DNA of 64,000 nt from Halalkalibaculum roseum (GCF_011059145.1 NZ_JAALLT010000002.1:186001-250000); one strand, 5' to 3'. Positions 25,345-35,022 are shown, counted from the first letter of the stretch. Made by a program: numbers and translations. Notes: generated by a model not told the origin, from the letters alone.

Positions 25345-28101
25345 GTGAAAGCACAAACTATAATACAACATTTTAAAATTTTAGGTCTCGCCTCAGCAAC
25401 GATCCTGTTATTGGCAGGAACGAGCTTTGCTCAGGGCAGTAATTCACAATACGGCAAAATTGTCGGAAAGGTAGTGGATGCAGAAACCGGTGAAACGGTA
25501 ATAGGAGCGAACGTAGTGATCAGCGGAACCAGCCAGGGTGATGCAACCGATATCGATGGAAAATATACCATTGACAAGGTGCAACCGGGTATCTATTCAC
25601 TTACTGCTTCGTATATATCTTACACTAAGAAAACACTTACGGGTATTGAAGTTGATGCCGGTAAGGTTGTCACTGTGAATATTAAACTGAGCCCCGAAAC
25701 ACTAGGCCTGGAAGAGGTCATCGTCTCAGCACAAGCGGCAACGAATAATGAGGCCGGACTCCTTTCCATCCAGCGTAAGTCACTGGCCGTGCAAGACGGA
25801 CTCTCTTCTGAATTTCTTGGCAAAACGGGAGACAGCAATGTAGCCGCTGCCATGAAGAGAGTGACCGGAGTTTCTATCATAGGTGACAACAACGTCTATG
25901 TAAGGGGACTCGGTAATCGCTACAGTAACATTCAACTCAACGGATCCCAGGTTCCATCTACCAGTCCTAACAAAAAAGAAGCACCAATTGATCTGGTAGG
26001 AAGCGGACTTGTAGATAATGTAGTCGTACAAAAGACCTATTCACCGGATCAGTCAGGTGAATTCTCCGGAGGGTCAGTCCAGATTACAACCCGTGAGTTT
26101 CCCGATGAGAAAAACTTCACACTCAACTACTCCACCAGCTACAACTCAGTATCGACCTTCGACAACATGTTGAGTTACAGCGGAAGCAGTACCGATTTTA
26201 TCGGTTTTGATAATGGCAAACGGTCGCTGCCTTCCATTATCTCTTCACAACGGCTTACCTCCGGTGAAGTAGAAGGGCAGGCGGCCAGTCAGTTCCACAG
26301 TGACTGGAATATTACTGATTCCAACAAATCACTTCCCTCACAGAAGATTAGCATCAATTATGCCGATCAGTTTAATGAAGACCGATTACCCATCGGGCTC
26401 GTATCTAATTTCAGCTATAAGTATGAACAGAGAACAGAGCCTAACAAGACGATGCGTGAAATACAGAGCGCTTCAGACGTGGGTTCAGCCTTGTTGCGTT
26501 CTGACTATAGAAGTAATGTGGGTATTGAAAGAGCCAAGCTAAGCGGGATGCTCAACTTATTTACTAAGCCGAACAGCACTACAAAGATTGGGTTGAAAAA
26601 TCTCTACTCCAACTCTGTGAACAACAGTGCTCATATCATTACCGGTGATTTTGTGAATGCACCCGCTGCGACCCGACAAACCATTCTTGACTTCGATAGG
26701 AGATCCATTTTTTCATCTACTCTTGAATTGGATAAAGCCTTTTTGAAATTTATGGATTCAAGACTGAAAGCGAATATCAGCTTTAGTCAGGCTATCCAGG
26801 ACAGGCCGGATCGCAGAACTACCCAGTACAATCAGAGTACCGGTACAAATGCTTTCAACATCTTCTTTGATGACGGGGGTAATACCCATTACTTCGCGAA
26901 ACAGAATGAAAAGAACTACTCTGCTGAAGTTAAGTATGAGTTCAATCCGCTAAAAATATTGAAGTTGAAGATGGGCGGAGCCGGGACCATCAGAGACCGA
27001 GATTTTGACGCCCGCAGGTTCCGGTACACAAATTTTAGCGGCGGATACCCAAGTGAGATACGTTCGCAGGAACCATCCGTGACCTTGAACTCTCAGCTGG
27101 TAGTTGATGGTATCATAGACTTGTCGGAGACCTCTACGCCACAGGACTCCTATAACGGAAGCCAGAACCTGTTGGCCGGTTACCTTAGTACAATCTGGTA
27201 TCCGATGAACAATGTGACATGGGAAATAGGGGCGCGTATTGAGAATTCCGATCAGGAAGTGGAGACCCTGAATGACGGTAATGCAGAACTGATTGCCAAT
27301 GTAGAGAATACCGATATACTACCGGCAACGAACTTGACCTACAGCCTTTCTGACAAAACAAACATACGTGGGGCTTTCTCATACACCCTGGCTCGTCCGG
27401 AGTTTCGTGAGATTTCTGCCTTCAGTTTCCAGGATTTCATCGGCGGACAGATCGTGTACGGTAATCCGGATCTCAATCGTACCCAGATTCAGAACTATGA
27501 TTTGAGACTGGAGACCTATCCAAGTGCCGGCGAGTTGTTTGCCATCAGTGCCTTTTATAAGCACTTTGAAGATCCTATCGAATTGTTCTATCGCTTCACT
27601 GAACGGTCGGAAGTAGAGTACCGAAACGGTGATGAAGCCATCCTTTATGGAGTAGAGCTGGAAGGTCGTAAAAATATTACCGATCGCCTGCAGGTTGTGG
27701 CTAACGGGTCATTCATTTTCTCTGAGACAAAGGTGACCAATCCTGAAAATATCAACCGGGTGGCCAATGCGGAGAGACCAATGTACGGGCAGTCACCATA
27801 TACTGTAAATGTGTCGACTTTCTACCGGTTCCCGAATAACAGTCTCGACCTATCCCTGATATATAACACATTCGGCAAGCGAGTGGTAACGGTAGGAAAG
27901 GTTAATCATCCCGATGATGAATATGAGCAGCCTTTCCACAACCTGGGCTTCAATGCTTCTTACCGGTATGGATCAGCCAAATTCAGTCTGGGTATTGAAA
28001 ACCTATTGTTAGACGAGAGGGAATACAAGCAGGGTGACGTAACTACATTTCAATATGACCAGGGTATGACTGTAGAGATGGGTATTTCACTCACATTCTA
28101 G
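25345..28101 (+). CDS. TonB-dependent outer-membrane receptor with N-terminal carboxypeptidase-like domain
   Basis: A 22-stranded outer-membrane transporter energised by TonB-ExbB-ExbD. The 918-residue product starts at a GTG, with a signal peptide ending LLLAGTSFAQ. A carboxypeptidase-regulatory-like domain (GKIVGKVVDAETGETVIGAN, ~35-115) is followed by a plug with LGLEEVIVSAQ and VTGVSIIGDNNVYVRGLGNR. The barrel ends GMTVEMGISLTF, with the terminal aromatic residue needed for assembly. It lacks the SusC LKDA...YGSRAANGV signature, so it is not of the SusC group. PHO-box-like repeats upstream suggest phosphate control; the substrate is unknown. Confidence 0.9.
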   Translation: MKAQTIIQHFKILGLASATILLLAGTSFAQGSNSQYGKIVGKVVDAETGETVIGANVVISGTSQGDATDIDGKYTIDKVQPGIYSLTASYISYTKKTLTGIEVDAGKVVTVNIKLSPETLGLEEVIVSAQAATNNEAGLLSIQRKSLAVQDGLSSEFLGKTGDSNVAAAMKRVTGVSIIGDNNVYVRGLGNRYSNIQLNGSQVPSTSPNKKEAPIDLVGSGLVDNVVVQKTYSPDQSGEFSGGSVQITTREFPDEKNFTLNYSTSYNSVSTFDNMLSYSGSSTDFIGFDNGKRSLPSIISSQRLTSGEVEGQAASQFHSDWNITDSNKSLPSQKISINYADQFNEDRLPIGLVSNFSYKYEQRTEPNKTMREIQSASDVGSALLRSDYRSNVGIERAKLSGMLNLFTKPNSTTKIGLKNLYSNSVNNSAHIITGDFVNAPAATRQTILDFDRRSIFSSTLELDKAFLKFMDSRLKANISFSQAIQDRPDRRTTQYNQSTGTNAFNIFFDDGGNTHYFAKQNEKNYSAEVKYEFNPLKILKLKMGGAGTIRDRDFDARRFRYTNFSGGYPSEIRSQEPSVTLNSQLVVDGIIDLSETSTPQDSYNGSQNLLAGYLSTIWYPMNNVTWEIGARIENSDQEVETLNDGNAELIANVENTDILPATNLTYSLSDKTNIRGAFSYTLARPEFREISAFSFQDFIGGQIVYGNPDLNRTQIQNYDLRLETYPSAGELFAISAFYKHFEDPIELFYRFTERSEVEYRNGDEAILYGVELEGRKNITDRLQVVANGSFIFSETKVTNPENINRVANAERPMYGQSPYTVNVSTFYRFPNNSLDLSLIYNTFGKRVVTVGKVNHPDDEYEQPFHNLGFNASYRYGSAKFSLGIENLLLDEREYKQGDVTTFQYDQGMTVEMGISLTF

Positions 28102-28221
28102 GAATGGTAATCAATTACTCATACACGCTTAACTATTTGTTAAAACGCACCTGTTATCATCGACCTTGAACTTTAAAATACAACTGAAGAAATAATCCAA
28201 ACCAAAACTTTCTGACAAACA

Positions 28222-29598
28222 ATGAAAACAACAATTACCAAATTTGCCGGTATTATTATTCTTGCTCTACTTGTAGTCGCAGGATGCAGTGACGACAATA
28301 ATCCTGTAGATCCTATAGAGCCCAATCCGGGACCGGAGATCCCCGAAGTCTATGAAAGCCTGCCCGGTACCATCATAGCTGAAGACCAAACCTGGGGAGA
28401 TACCACGTTGGCCGGTCCGCACTTTATATTACCCGGTGTTACCCTGACCATAGAGGAAGGTGCTGAAGTTGAGTTCGAATTCCACAACGGCTCAGCCGAA
28501 AATGTGGGAACCCTGGTATTTTTACCTGCAGATAATGAGAATTTCTCTGAAGCCAGACCATCGGCTAAAATCAACGCGGTAGGTACGGTAGATAATCCCA
28601 TCGTATTCACTTCTGCTAAAGATGATGCTCAGAAAGCACGCAATGACTGGGGAGGTATCATACTGATTGGAGATGCTCCAAATAATATTCCCGGAGGAAC
28701 AGGGGAGGTTGAAGGACTTCCTTCTGCAGTGACTTACGGAGGCGAGAATGACAGTGATGATAGCGGTACTATACGGTATGTACGAATTGAGTATACCGGA
28801 TTCAGCATTGCAGAGGGTTCTGAAATACAGGGCTTATCATTATACTCGGTAGGAAGCGGGACTACTATTGAATACCTGAATATCTTTGAGTGTAGTGATG
28901 ATGGCGTCGAGCTTTTCGGTGGTAATGTAGATCTGAAATATGTAGTAGTATCCGGAGCCGATGACGACAGTTTTGACTATGACCAGGGATGGCAGGGTCG
29001 CGGACAATTCTGGTTGGCCGTTCAGCGGGATAATGCTGATAACGGTTTTGAAAACGACGGCTGTGACGATCTAACCGATTGCAGCGGCGGAAACGGACCT
29101 ACCGAACCGACCATATTCAATGTTACGGTATACGGACCAGGTGACGGAGGAAGTCCTGAAAAGAACAACTTTGGTCAACGACTGAGAGAGGATTTGAGAG
29201 GATCCTACAACAATATCATTATCTCTAACTTTGACGGAGCGCCTTTTGTACTGGAAGGCGGTGATGCCGGTGAAGAAGGCGATCCTACCTATAACAACTA
29301 TCCGGATCAACTTGAACTGAACAGTTATATAGTGTGGAATAACGGTGCCTTTCAGGATAAGTCAACTGCAGGGGGTGATGCAACTGAACCGGATGCCACT
29401 CGCTATGCGAACTCCTATACACAGGCAGATCCGCTATTTAATGATGCTGCAGGCAATGACTTCACCCTTCAGACAGGTTCACCTGCGCGTTCCGGTGCCA
29501 CTGCACAGCCCAATGATGACTTCTTTGAGCAGGCCGATTATGTAGGAGCATTCCTGGATACAGATTGGACTGACGGATGGGCGCGCATCATGAAATAA
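28222..29598 (+). CDS. Secreted lipoprotein with beta-helix-like repeats, partner of the receptor
   Basis: Exported lipoprotein of 458 residues. The signal is MKTTITKFAGIIILALLVVAGC with the lipid-bearing Cys at 22, then an Asp/Pro-rich linker. The body has spaced Val/Ile-rich rungs such as TIRYVRIEYTGFSI, GTTIEYLNIFECSDDGVELF and DLKYVVVSGADDDSFDYDQG, which suggest a right-handed parallel beta-helix exposed to solvent. A Cys pair occurs in NDGCDDLTDCSGG. It lies 120 bp after the receptor gene in the same direction and ends at a terminator. It may be the surface ligand-binding partner of the receptor. No enzyme motif seen. Confidence 0.8.
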   Translation: MKTTITKFAGIIILALLVVAGCSDDNNPVDPIEPNPGPEIPEVYESLPGTIIAEDQTWGDTTLAGPHFILPGVTLTIEEGAEVEFEFHNGSAENVGTLVFLPADNENFSEARPSAKINAVGTVDNPIVFTSAKDDAQKARNDWGGIILIGDAPNNIPGGTGEVEGLPSAVTYGGENDSDDSGTIRYVRIEYTGFSIAEGSEIQGLSLYSVGSGTTIEYLNIFECSDDGVELFGGNVDLKYVVVSGADDDSFDYDQGWQGRGQFWLAVQRDNADNGFENDGCDDLTDCSGGNGPTEPTIFNVTVYGPGDGGSPEKNNFGQRLREDLRGSYNNIIISNFDGAPFVLEGGDAGEEGDPTYNNYPDQLELNSYIVWNNGAFQDKSTAGGDATEPDATRYANSYTQADPLFNDAAGNDFTLQTGSPARSGATAQPNDDFFEQADYVGAFLDTDWTDGWARIMK

Positions 29599-29674
29599 AT
29601 TCAATTGATGACTGCAAAAGTACCTTACATGAAACGTCTCACATATCAACTGTGTGAGGTGTGCTGATCACGAG

Positions 29675-29705
29675 GAGGACTCCGGGGAACCGGAGTCCTC
29701 TTTTT
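29675..29705 (+). terminator. Intrinsic terminator of the receptor/lipoprotein unit
   Basis: Perfect 11-bp stem GAGGACTCCGG / CCGGAGTCCTC with a GGAA loop and a run of five T residues. Confidence 0.95.
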
Positions 29706-29840
29706 ATATAGCACTATTTTATGATAATATGTGCATAATAGCTTAGTTTAGTATTCGTTTTAGGTGTTGTAGTGGGAACCTTGCACGGGTGAGCTGCGTT
29801 ATCATCTGTCGCTATAACAGAAAGAATACGGACGAATATT

Positions 29841-30287
29841 TTGATTCTAGTAAACAGAAAAGCACATTTCAACGCCGCTCACAGGTTGCATAATCCGGAT
29901 AAATCGGATGAATGGAACGAGAAAAGGTATGGAAAGTGCAACCATGAAAACTGGCACGGCCATAACTATAACATGGTGGTAACGGTTGCGGGTGAGCCGG
30001 ATGAGGATACCGGTTATGTCATTGATCTGTCTGAATTAAAAGCGATTATTAACGACAGGATCATTGAGAAATGCGATCACAAAAATTTGAATTTGGATGT
30101 GGATTTTCTGGAGGGGATCATTCCATCAACCGAAAATCTGGTTAAGGCTTTTTTTAAAGAATTAGAAGAGCCGATAAAGGATGCAAGCTCTGAGAACGGG
30201 TTTCTCTATTCGGTGACCCTCGAAGAGACCGAACGAAATTCGGCAGAATATTGTCCATATCTTTTGGAAAGAAAACTTCCTGTCTAA
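29841..30287 (+). CDS. 6-pyruvoyltetrahydropterin synthase / QueD-family enzyme
   Basis: Zinc enzyme acting on 7,8-dihydroneopterin triphosphate, in tetrahydropterin or queuosine synthesis. The 148-residue product starts at TTG. It keeps the Zn ligands His14, His39 and His41 and the catalytic Cys33 in GKCNHENWHGHNYNM; the spacing equals that of mammalian PTPS. CDHKNLN carries the Asp/His relay. The CN(x)4HGHNY form is closer to true PTPS than to short QueD. folE2 begins 27 nt downstream, supplying the substrate, so the two form a pathway unit. Confidence 0.9.
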   Translation: MILVNRKAHFNAAHRLHNPDKSDEWNEKRYGKCNHENWHGHNYNMVVTVAGEPDEDTGYVIDLSELKAIINDRIIEKCDHKNLNLDVDFLEGIIPSTENLVKAFFKELEEPIKDASSENGFLYSVTLEETERNSAEYCPYLLERKLPV

Positions 30288-30314
30288 AACAGGTAACCAA
30301 GAATTACAACGAAA

Positions 30315-31214
30315 ATGATTTCCACAACATTGAAGCGCTATTACGATCCTACTTTTACGGTCTCTCAGGATTACAAGGCAAGCATGCCAGACCTGCAGAA
30401 CGGACCTGCATCGCTGATTGAAGGTGCCAACGTACCCATTCAGCAAGTAGGTATCTCCAATTTTAAATTGCCTCTAAAATACCCTCGACCTGACGGCGAG
30501 ATCATTACACTGGAGACTTCAGTTGACGGTTATGTAGGCCTGGATATGGATAAGAAGGGTATCAACATGAGCCGTATCATGCGTACGTTCTACAAGTACA
30601 AGGATGAGGTATTTCACCCAGACAAGCTGGAAGAAATTTTGCAGGCTTACAAGGATGATCTGCACTCAAACTCCGGCTATCTGAGGCTCAGTTTTAATTA
30701 TCCTATCCTCAAGGAAAGTCTCCGCTCAGATCTGGAAGGATACCAGTACTACAATGTTTCCTATGAAGCCACGTTGGATGATGAAGGAAACTTTAAAAAG
30801 TTTGTACATATGGACTTTGAATACAGCAGTGCGTGCCCCTGCTCGTATGAGCTATCAGAACATGCCAAAGAGAGCCGCGGTATTGATGCCATCCCACATA
30901 GCCAGCGCAGTGTTGCCAACCTGACGGTTGAGCTGGAAGACGAGCTCTTTGTAGAAGATATGGTTCAGCTCTGCCGTGATGCCCTGATGACTGAAACACA
31001 GGTTATGGTGAAGCGTGAGGATGAACAGGCTTTTGCCGAGATGAATGCTGCTTTTCAAAAGTTTGTGGAAGATGCCGCTCGCCTATTGTACGATGAGCTG
31101 GATGACGATGATCGCATTCAGGACTTTGTGATTCGCTGCGTTCACATGGAAAGTCTCCACAGCCATGACGCGGTCAGTAGAATTTGTAAAGGAGTACCGA
31201 ACGGACTTCGTTAA
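30315..31214 (+). CDS. folE2: GTP cyclohydrolase IB (FolE2)
   Basis: Converts GTP to 7,8-dihydroneopterin triphosphate, the entry step to folate, queuosine and biopterin. FolE2 is the zinc-independent alternative to FolE. The 299-residue product has DMDKKGINMSRIMRTFYKY, the Cys motif EYSSACPCSYELSEHA with catalytic and metal-binding cysteines, SQRSVANLTVELE and RCVHMESLHSHDAVS. All are typical. It is in tandem with the PTPS homologue and convergent with the 2-oxoglutarate dehydrogenase gene. No Zur-like operator was recognised. Confidence 0.94.
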   Translation: MISTTLKRYYDPTFTVSQDYKASMPDLQNGPASLIEGANVPIQQVGISNFKLPLKYPRPDGEIITLETSVDGYVGLDMDKKGINMSRIMRTFYKYKDEVFHPDKLEEILQAYKDDLHSNSGYLRLSFNYPILKESLRSDLEGYQYYNVSYEATLDDEGNFKKFVHMDFEYSSACPCSYELSEHAKESRGIDAIPHSQRSVANLTVELEDELFVEDMVQLCRDALMTETQVMVKREDEQAFAEMNAAFQKFVEDAARLLYDELDDDDRIQDFVIRCVHMESLHSHDAVSRICKGVPNGLR

Positions 31215-31239
31215 ATCACAAGCGGCAAGCTATAAAATT

Positions 31240-31345
31240 CAAACAAATCCGAAATTCTGCCATGGGTATGCTTGCGGCAGAATTACCGAAATTCGAAACA
31301 ACATGTTTCGATCATTCGATATTCGGATTTCGGATTTTTAGTTTG
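31240..31345. repeat. Nested palindromes between convergent folE2 and kgd
   Basis: CAAACAAATCCGAAAT (31240-31255) faces its near reverse complement at 31327-31345. Inside are ATTCTGCC/GGCAGAAT (31254-31283) and CGAAACA-ACA-TGTTTCG (31294-31310). It probably acts as a two-way terminator. Confidence 0.65.
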
Positions 31346-31374
31346 TTTGTAATTTGAGTTTTGCCTCTTGTTGC

Positions 31375-34300
31375 TTACAACGCTAAAGCGTTGTTCACTA
31401 CTCTTTCCTGCTCAGCTTTGTGGATCTTCATCTGTCCGGCGGCCGGTGAAGCGGAAGCCTGACGACCGATGTAATTGAGTTTCTGATTGCCTTTCAACTC
31501 ATTACTAATACGGTGCGATACGAATGTCCACGCGCCCATATTCTTGGGCTCTTCCTGGCACCAGACGATGTCATCGACGTGACTGTATTTATCCAGTATC
31601 TCACTGATATCCTTATCAGGGAATGGGTAATACTGTTCCAGGCGAACCAGCGCCACATCATCCTGCTCATTATCTTCTCGCTGCTTGTACAGGTCGTAGT
31701 ATATTTTTCCTGAGCATAAGATCACGCGTTTGATGTTATCCTTGTTTTCAATCTCCTGGTCATCTATGGTGAACTGATACCTGCCTTTGCTGAGATCATC
31801 TGTTGTGGAAGTGGCAAGAGGGTGTCGCAACAGGCTTTTCGGCGACATAATGATCAGTGGCTTCTTCTTTTCCTGTTTGGCCTGCTTGCGCAGTATATGG
31901 AAGTACTGAGCCGGTGTTGTCAAATTTACCACTTGCATATTGTCCTCGGCACAAAGTTGTAGGAAGCGCTCAAGGCGGGCTGATGAGTGTTCGGGTCCCT
32001 GGCCTTCGTAACCATGCGGAAGCGTCATCACAAGAGAAGATTTTTGTCCCCACTTGGCTTCAGAAGCCGAGATAAACTGGTCGATGGGTATCTGAGCTCC
32101 GTTCACAAAATCACCGAACTGGGCTTCCCAGATCACCAGGGCATCGAGCTTTGCGGCACTGTAGCCGAATTCGAATGCCAGGCAGGCAAACTCACTCAAG
32201 AAACTGTTGTAAGGCATGAACGGTGCCTGATCTTCTTCCAGATTATTCAGCGGGATAAATTTCTGATCGGTCTGTGTACCATGCAGTATGGCATGACGAT
32301 GAGAGAAGGTTCCGCGTTCGGCGTCCTGACCGGTAAGACGAACGGTAACCCCGTTTTTCACCAGAGATCCTATGGAAAGTGCCTCGGCAAAACCCCAGTC
32401 AATTTTCTTCTCATTGTTTTCAACTATCTCCGCTCGTTTAGCCAGCTGCTTGAGCAACTTTGGATTGGCATCGAAATCCTTTGGAACCGTATTCAGCTTG
32501 ATGGCAATATCCTTTAGCTCTTCCCGCGGATACGTGGTATCCGGGAACTTGTCCCACTCTTCCTGGGTGGTTTCGTGACGGTTCATCATATCATCGGTCA
32601 CTTCAAGAGGTGAGGAGCTCTTGGCATCTTCAAATGCCTGCTGCAGGATGTCATCAAACTCCTGGAAGAGTTCTTCAGCCTCTTCCTCGGTCAGCTCACC
32701 TTTTCTAAGCAGCTCTTTTGTATAGATATCTCGAACCGTGGGATGGTTATCAATCTCTTTATACATGCCCGGCTGGGTAAATGCGGGTTCATCACCTTCA
32801 TTGTGCCCGTGCTTGCGGAAGCAAACCAGGTCAATAACCACATCCTTCCCAAATTTCTGCCGGTATTCAAAGGCCATCTTGATGGCGTGAACTGCTTCTT
32901 CCGGGTTGTCCCCGTTAACATGAAAGATTGGAGCCAGAATCATCTTAGCCAGGTCAGAGGCATACTCGGTAGACCGACCATCTTTGGGCAGCGTAGTAAA
33001 TCCGATCTGGTTATTTACAATAATATGAACCGTTCCGCCGGTTTTGTAGGCATCCAGCTGGGACATGTTCAAGGTTTCAGCAACAACACCCTGGCCTGCA
33101 AACGCAGCATCACCGTGAATCAGTACAGGTAGTATTCTCTTTTCAGGATCTTCCTTTTCTAGGTGATCCTGTGTAGCCCGGCTGGCTCCTTCAACAACCG
33201 GATTTACGGCTTCGAGGTGGCTTGGGTTAGGCATTAACTCAATCTCCACTTTTTTGCCGTCTTTGGTTTCATGCTGTCCCTTGGTACCCAGGTGATATTT
33301 TACGTCCCCGGAACCCTGAATGCTGTCGGGATCCAGATTCCCTTCAAAATCGGCAAATACTTTCTTATAGGGCTTGTTCATAATGTTCACCAGAATATTC
33401 AACCTTCCCCGGTGAGCCATGCCCATGAAAATCTTCTCAACCTCGGCTTCTCCAACCTGTTCCAGCATGAAATGAATCATGGGAATCATGGTATCGGCAC
33501 CTTCCAGAGAGAAGCGCTTGTGACCGATATACTTCTTGTGCAGAAACTGCTCGAAAGCCATCGCCTGGTTCAGTTTGTGCAGGATATCCACCTTGTCATC
33601 TTTGGTAAGATCAGGCGTGTTGGCAGTGGACTCCATCCGTTCTCTCAGCCACTTACGCTCATCAAGATCAAGCAGGTGCATGAATTCGGCACCGATTTTA
33701 CCGCAATAGGTATCCCGGAGCAGCTTGATGATTTTTCGTAGCGGCGCGGTTTCGTAGCCTCCGAGTCCGGCGCAATAAAACTCGCGATCCAGATCCCACA
33801 GGGTGAGCCCGTAGTATTCAAAATCGAGTTCCGGACTATGTCCCGGCTCATCACTCAGCGGATCGAGGTCCGCCAGTACATGTCCGCGTGTGCGGTACAT
33901 GTTAATAAGCCTCATCACAGCGATGGCCCGCTTGTTCTGCTCGAGGGTGGCTCCCTGTCCGTCAAGTTGTCCTACATATTTGTCTTCACCGTAGGGCAGC
34001 GGCTCGTAAGGAATTTCGAGGTCTTCAAATATCTGATCGTAAAAGTCTTCTTCACCGTTGAGCAAGCTGTGAATGTATTTCAGGAAAGAACCTGATTCGG
34101 CACCCTGTATCACACGGTGATCATACGTTGAAGTGATCGTCATCACCTTACTGATGCCCAGCTTGTTAAGCACTTCCTGCGACATCGACTGGTACTCAGC
34201 CGGGTAGTCAATAGCTCCGGTAGCAATAATGGTTCCCTGGTTTTTCATCAGACGGGGAACCGAAGAGACCGTACCGATGGTACCCGGGTTGGTAAGCGTT

Positions 34301-35022
34301 AGAGTGGTATTCAGGAAGTCAGTAATTTCAAGGTTTCCGGTGCGTGCCTTTTCTATAAGCTCGGTGTAGGCTTTCAGGAACTCGTAGAAGTCCATCTTGT
34401 CCACACCCTTAATATTGGGCACGAGCAAGTTTCGTGAGCCGTCTTTGTTCTGCACGTCCACAGCAACACCCAGGTTTACCTGCTCCGGTATTACTTTGTA
34501 AGGCTCGCCATCTCTATAGATGAACGAGTTGTTCATATTCGGAAACTCTTTCAGACCCTTGATAATAGCCCAGGCAATAAAATGGGTAAAAGATGCTTTG
34601 GGATCTCCCCGCTGCAAAAGGTGGCCGTTAATAATAGTACGGTCCTCAATAAGCATCTTCATCGGCAGGACACGCACGGAGGTTGCCGTAGGCAGCTCCA
34701 GGCTCTCGTCCATATTCTCAGCGATCTTACTGGAAACTCCTTTGATTTTTTCGAGAGTGGCGCCGGTAGGGATATTTTCTTCTTCTTTTTTCTCTTCTCT
34801 CTCTTTACGGGCTTTAGGCTCCGGCTTTCGCTGTACAGCAGGTTCCCCGTTTCCTGAAATTTCAGCCTTCTCTTTTAGTTCCTGGGGAGTGGTTTCTCCC
34901 TCTATCTCGTCAAAATAATTTTTCCAGTGTGCAGGAACAGATGAAGGATCTTCTTTGTATTGATTGTATAGTTCTTCAACTAATGCAGAATTTGGGCCGA
35001 AAACAGCTTCGAGAGACTTCAA
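31375..35022 (-). CDS. kgd: Multifunctional 2-oxoglutarate dehydrogenase E1 with fused E2 acyltransferase domain
   Basis: TCA-cycle enzyme that decarboxylates 2-oxoglutarate and passes the succinyl group on. The 1215 residues comprise an E1 N-terminal segment (FGPNSALVEELYNQYKED), a charged linker, an E2 catalytic domain (~105-330, with TSTYDHRVIQGAESGSF) and a full thiamine-diphosphate E1 (MAHRGRLNILVN, HGDAAFAGQGVVAETLNMSQ, VNNQIGFTT). There is no lipoyl domain, so lipoyl groups must come from another protein. This architecture is that of actinobacterial Kgd/OdhA. Single gene, divergent from pepF. Confidence 0.95.
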   Translation of the reverse strand: MKSLEAVFGPNSALVEELYNQYKEDPSSVPAHWKNYFDEIEGETTPQELKEKAEISGNGEPAVQRKPEPKARKEREEKKEEENIPTGATLEKIKGVSSKIAENMDESLELPTATSVRVLPMKMLIEDRTIINGHLLQRGDPKASFTHFIAWAIIKGLKEFPNMNNSFIYRDGEPYKVIPEQVNLGVAVDVQNKDGSRNLLVPNIKGVDKMDFYEFLKAYTELIEKARTGNLEITDFLNTTLTLTNPGTIGTVSSVPRLMKNQGTIIATGAIDYPAEYQSMSQEVLNKLGISKVMTITSTYDHRVIQGAESGSFLKYIHSLLNGEEDFYDQIFEDLEIPYEPLPYGEDKYVGQLDGQGATLEQNKRAIAVMRLINMYRTRGHVLADLDPLSDEPGHSPELDFEYYGLTLWDLDREFYCAGLGGYETAPLRKIIKLLRDTYCGKIGAEFMHLLDLDERKWLRERMESTANTPDLTKDDKVDILHKLNQAMAFEQFLHKKYIGHKRFSLEGADTMIPMIHFMLEQVGEAEVEKIFMGMAHRGRLNILVNIMNKPYKKVFADFEGNLDPDSIQGSGDVKYHLGTKGQHETKDGKKVEIELMPNPSHLEAVNPVVEGASRATQDHLEKEDPEKRILPVLIHGDAAFAGQGVVAETLNMSQLDAYKTGGTVHIIVNNQIGFTTLPKDGRSTEYASDLAKMILAPIFHVNGDNPEEAVHAIKMAFEYRQKFGKDVVIDLVCFRKHGHNEGDEPAFTQPGMYKEIDNHPTVRDIYTKELLRKGELTEEEAEELFQEFDDILQQAFEDAKSSSPLEVTDDMMNRHETTQEEWDKFPDTTYPREELKDIAIKLNTVPKDFDANPKLLKQLAKRAEIVENNEKKIDWGFAEALSIGSLVKNGVTVRLTGQDAERGTFSHRHAILHGTQTDQKFIPLNNLEEDQAPFMPYNSFLSEFACLAFEFGYSAAKLDALVIWEAQFGDFVNGAQIPIDQFISASEAKWGQKSSLVMTLPHGYEGQGPEHSSARLERFLQLCAEDNMQVVNLTTPAQYFHILRKQAKQEKKKPLIIMSPKSLLRHPLATSTTDDLSKGRYQFTIDDQEIENKDNIKRVILCSGKIYYDLYKQREDNEQDDVALVRLEQYYPFPDKDISEILDKYSHVDDIVWCQEEPKNMGAWTFVSHRISNELKGNQKLNYIGRQASASPAAGQMKIHKAEQERVVNNALAL

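Noticed and set aside
28129-28144. Two TTAA[CA] words spaced 11 bp upstream of the beta-helix lipoprotein gene
   Set aside because: Only two units in AT-rich DNA, so chance is a sufficient explanation; not called as a second PHO box.
31987-33741. Plus-strand frames up to 176 codons
   Set aside because: All are antisense to the 2-oxoglutarate dehydrogenase E1 domain and lack recognisable motifs.
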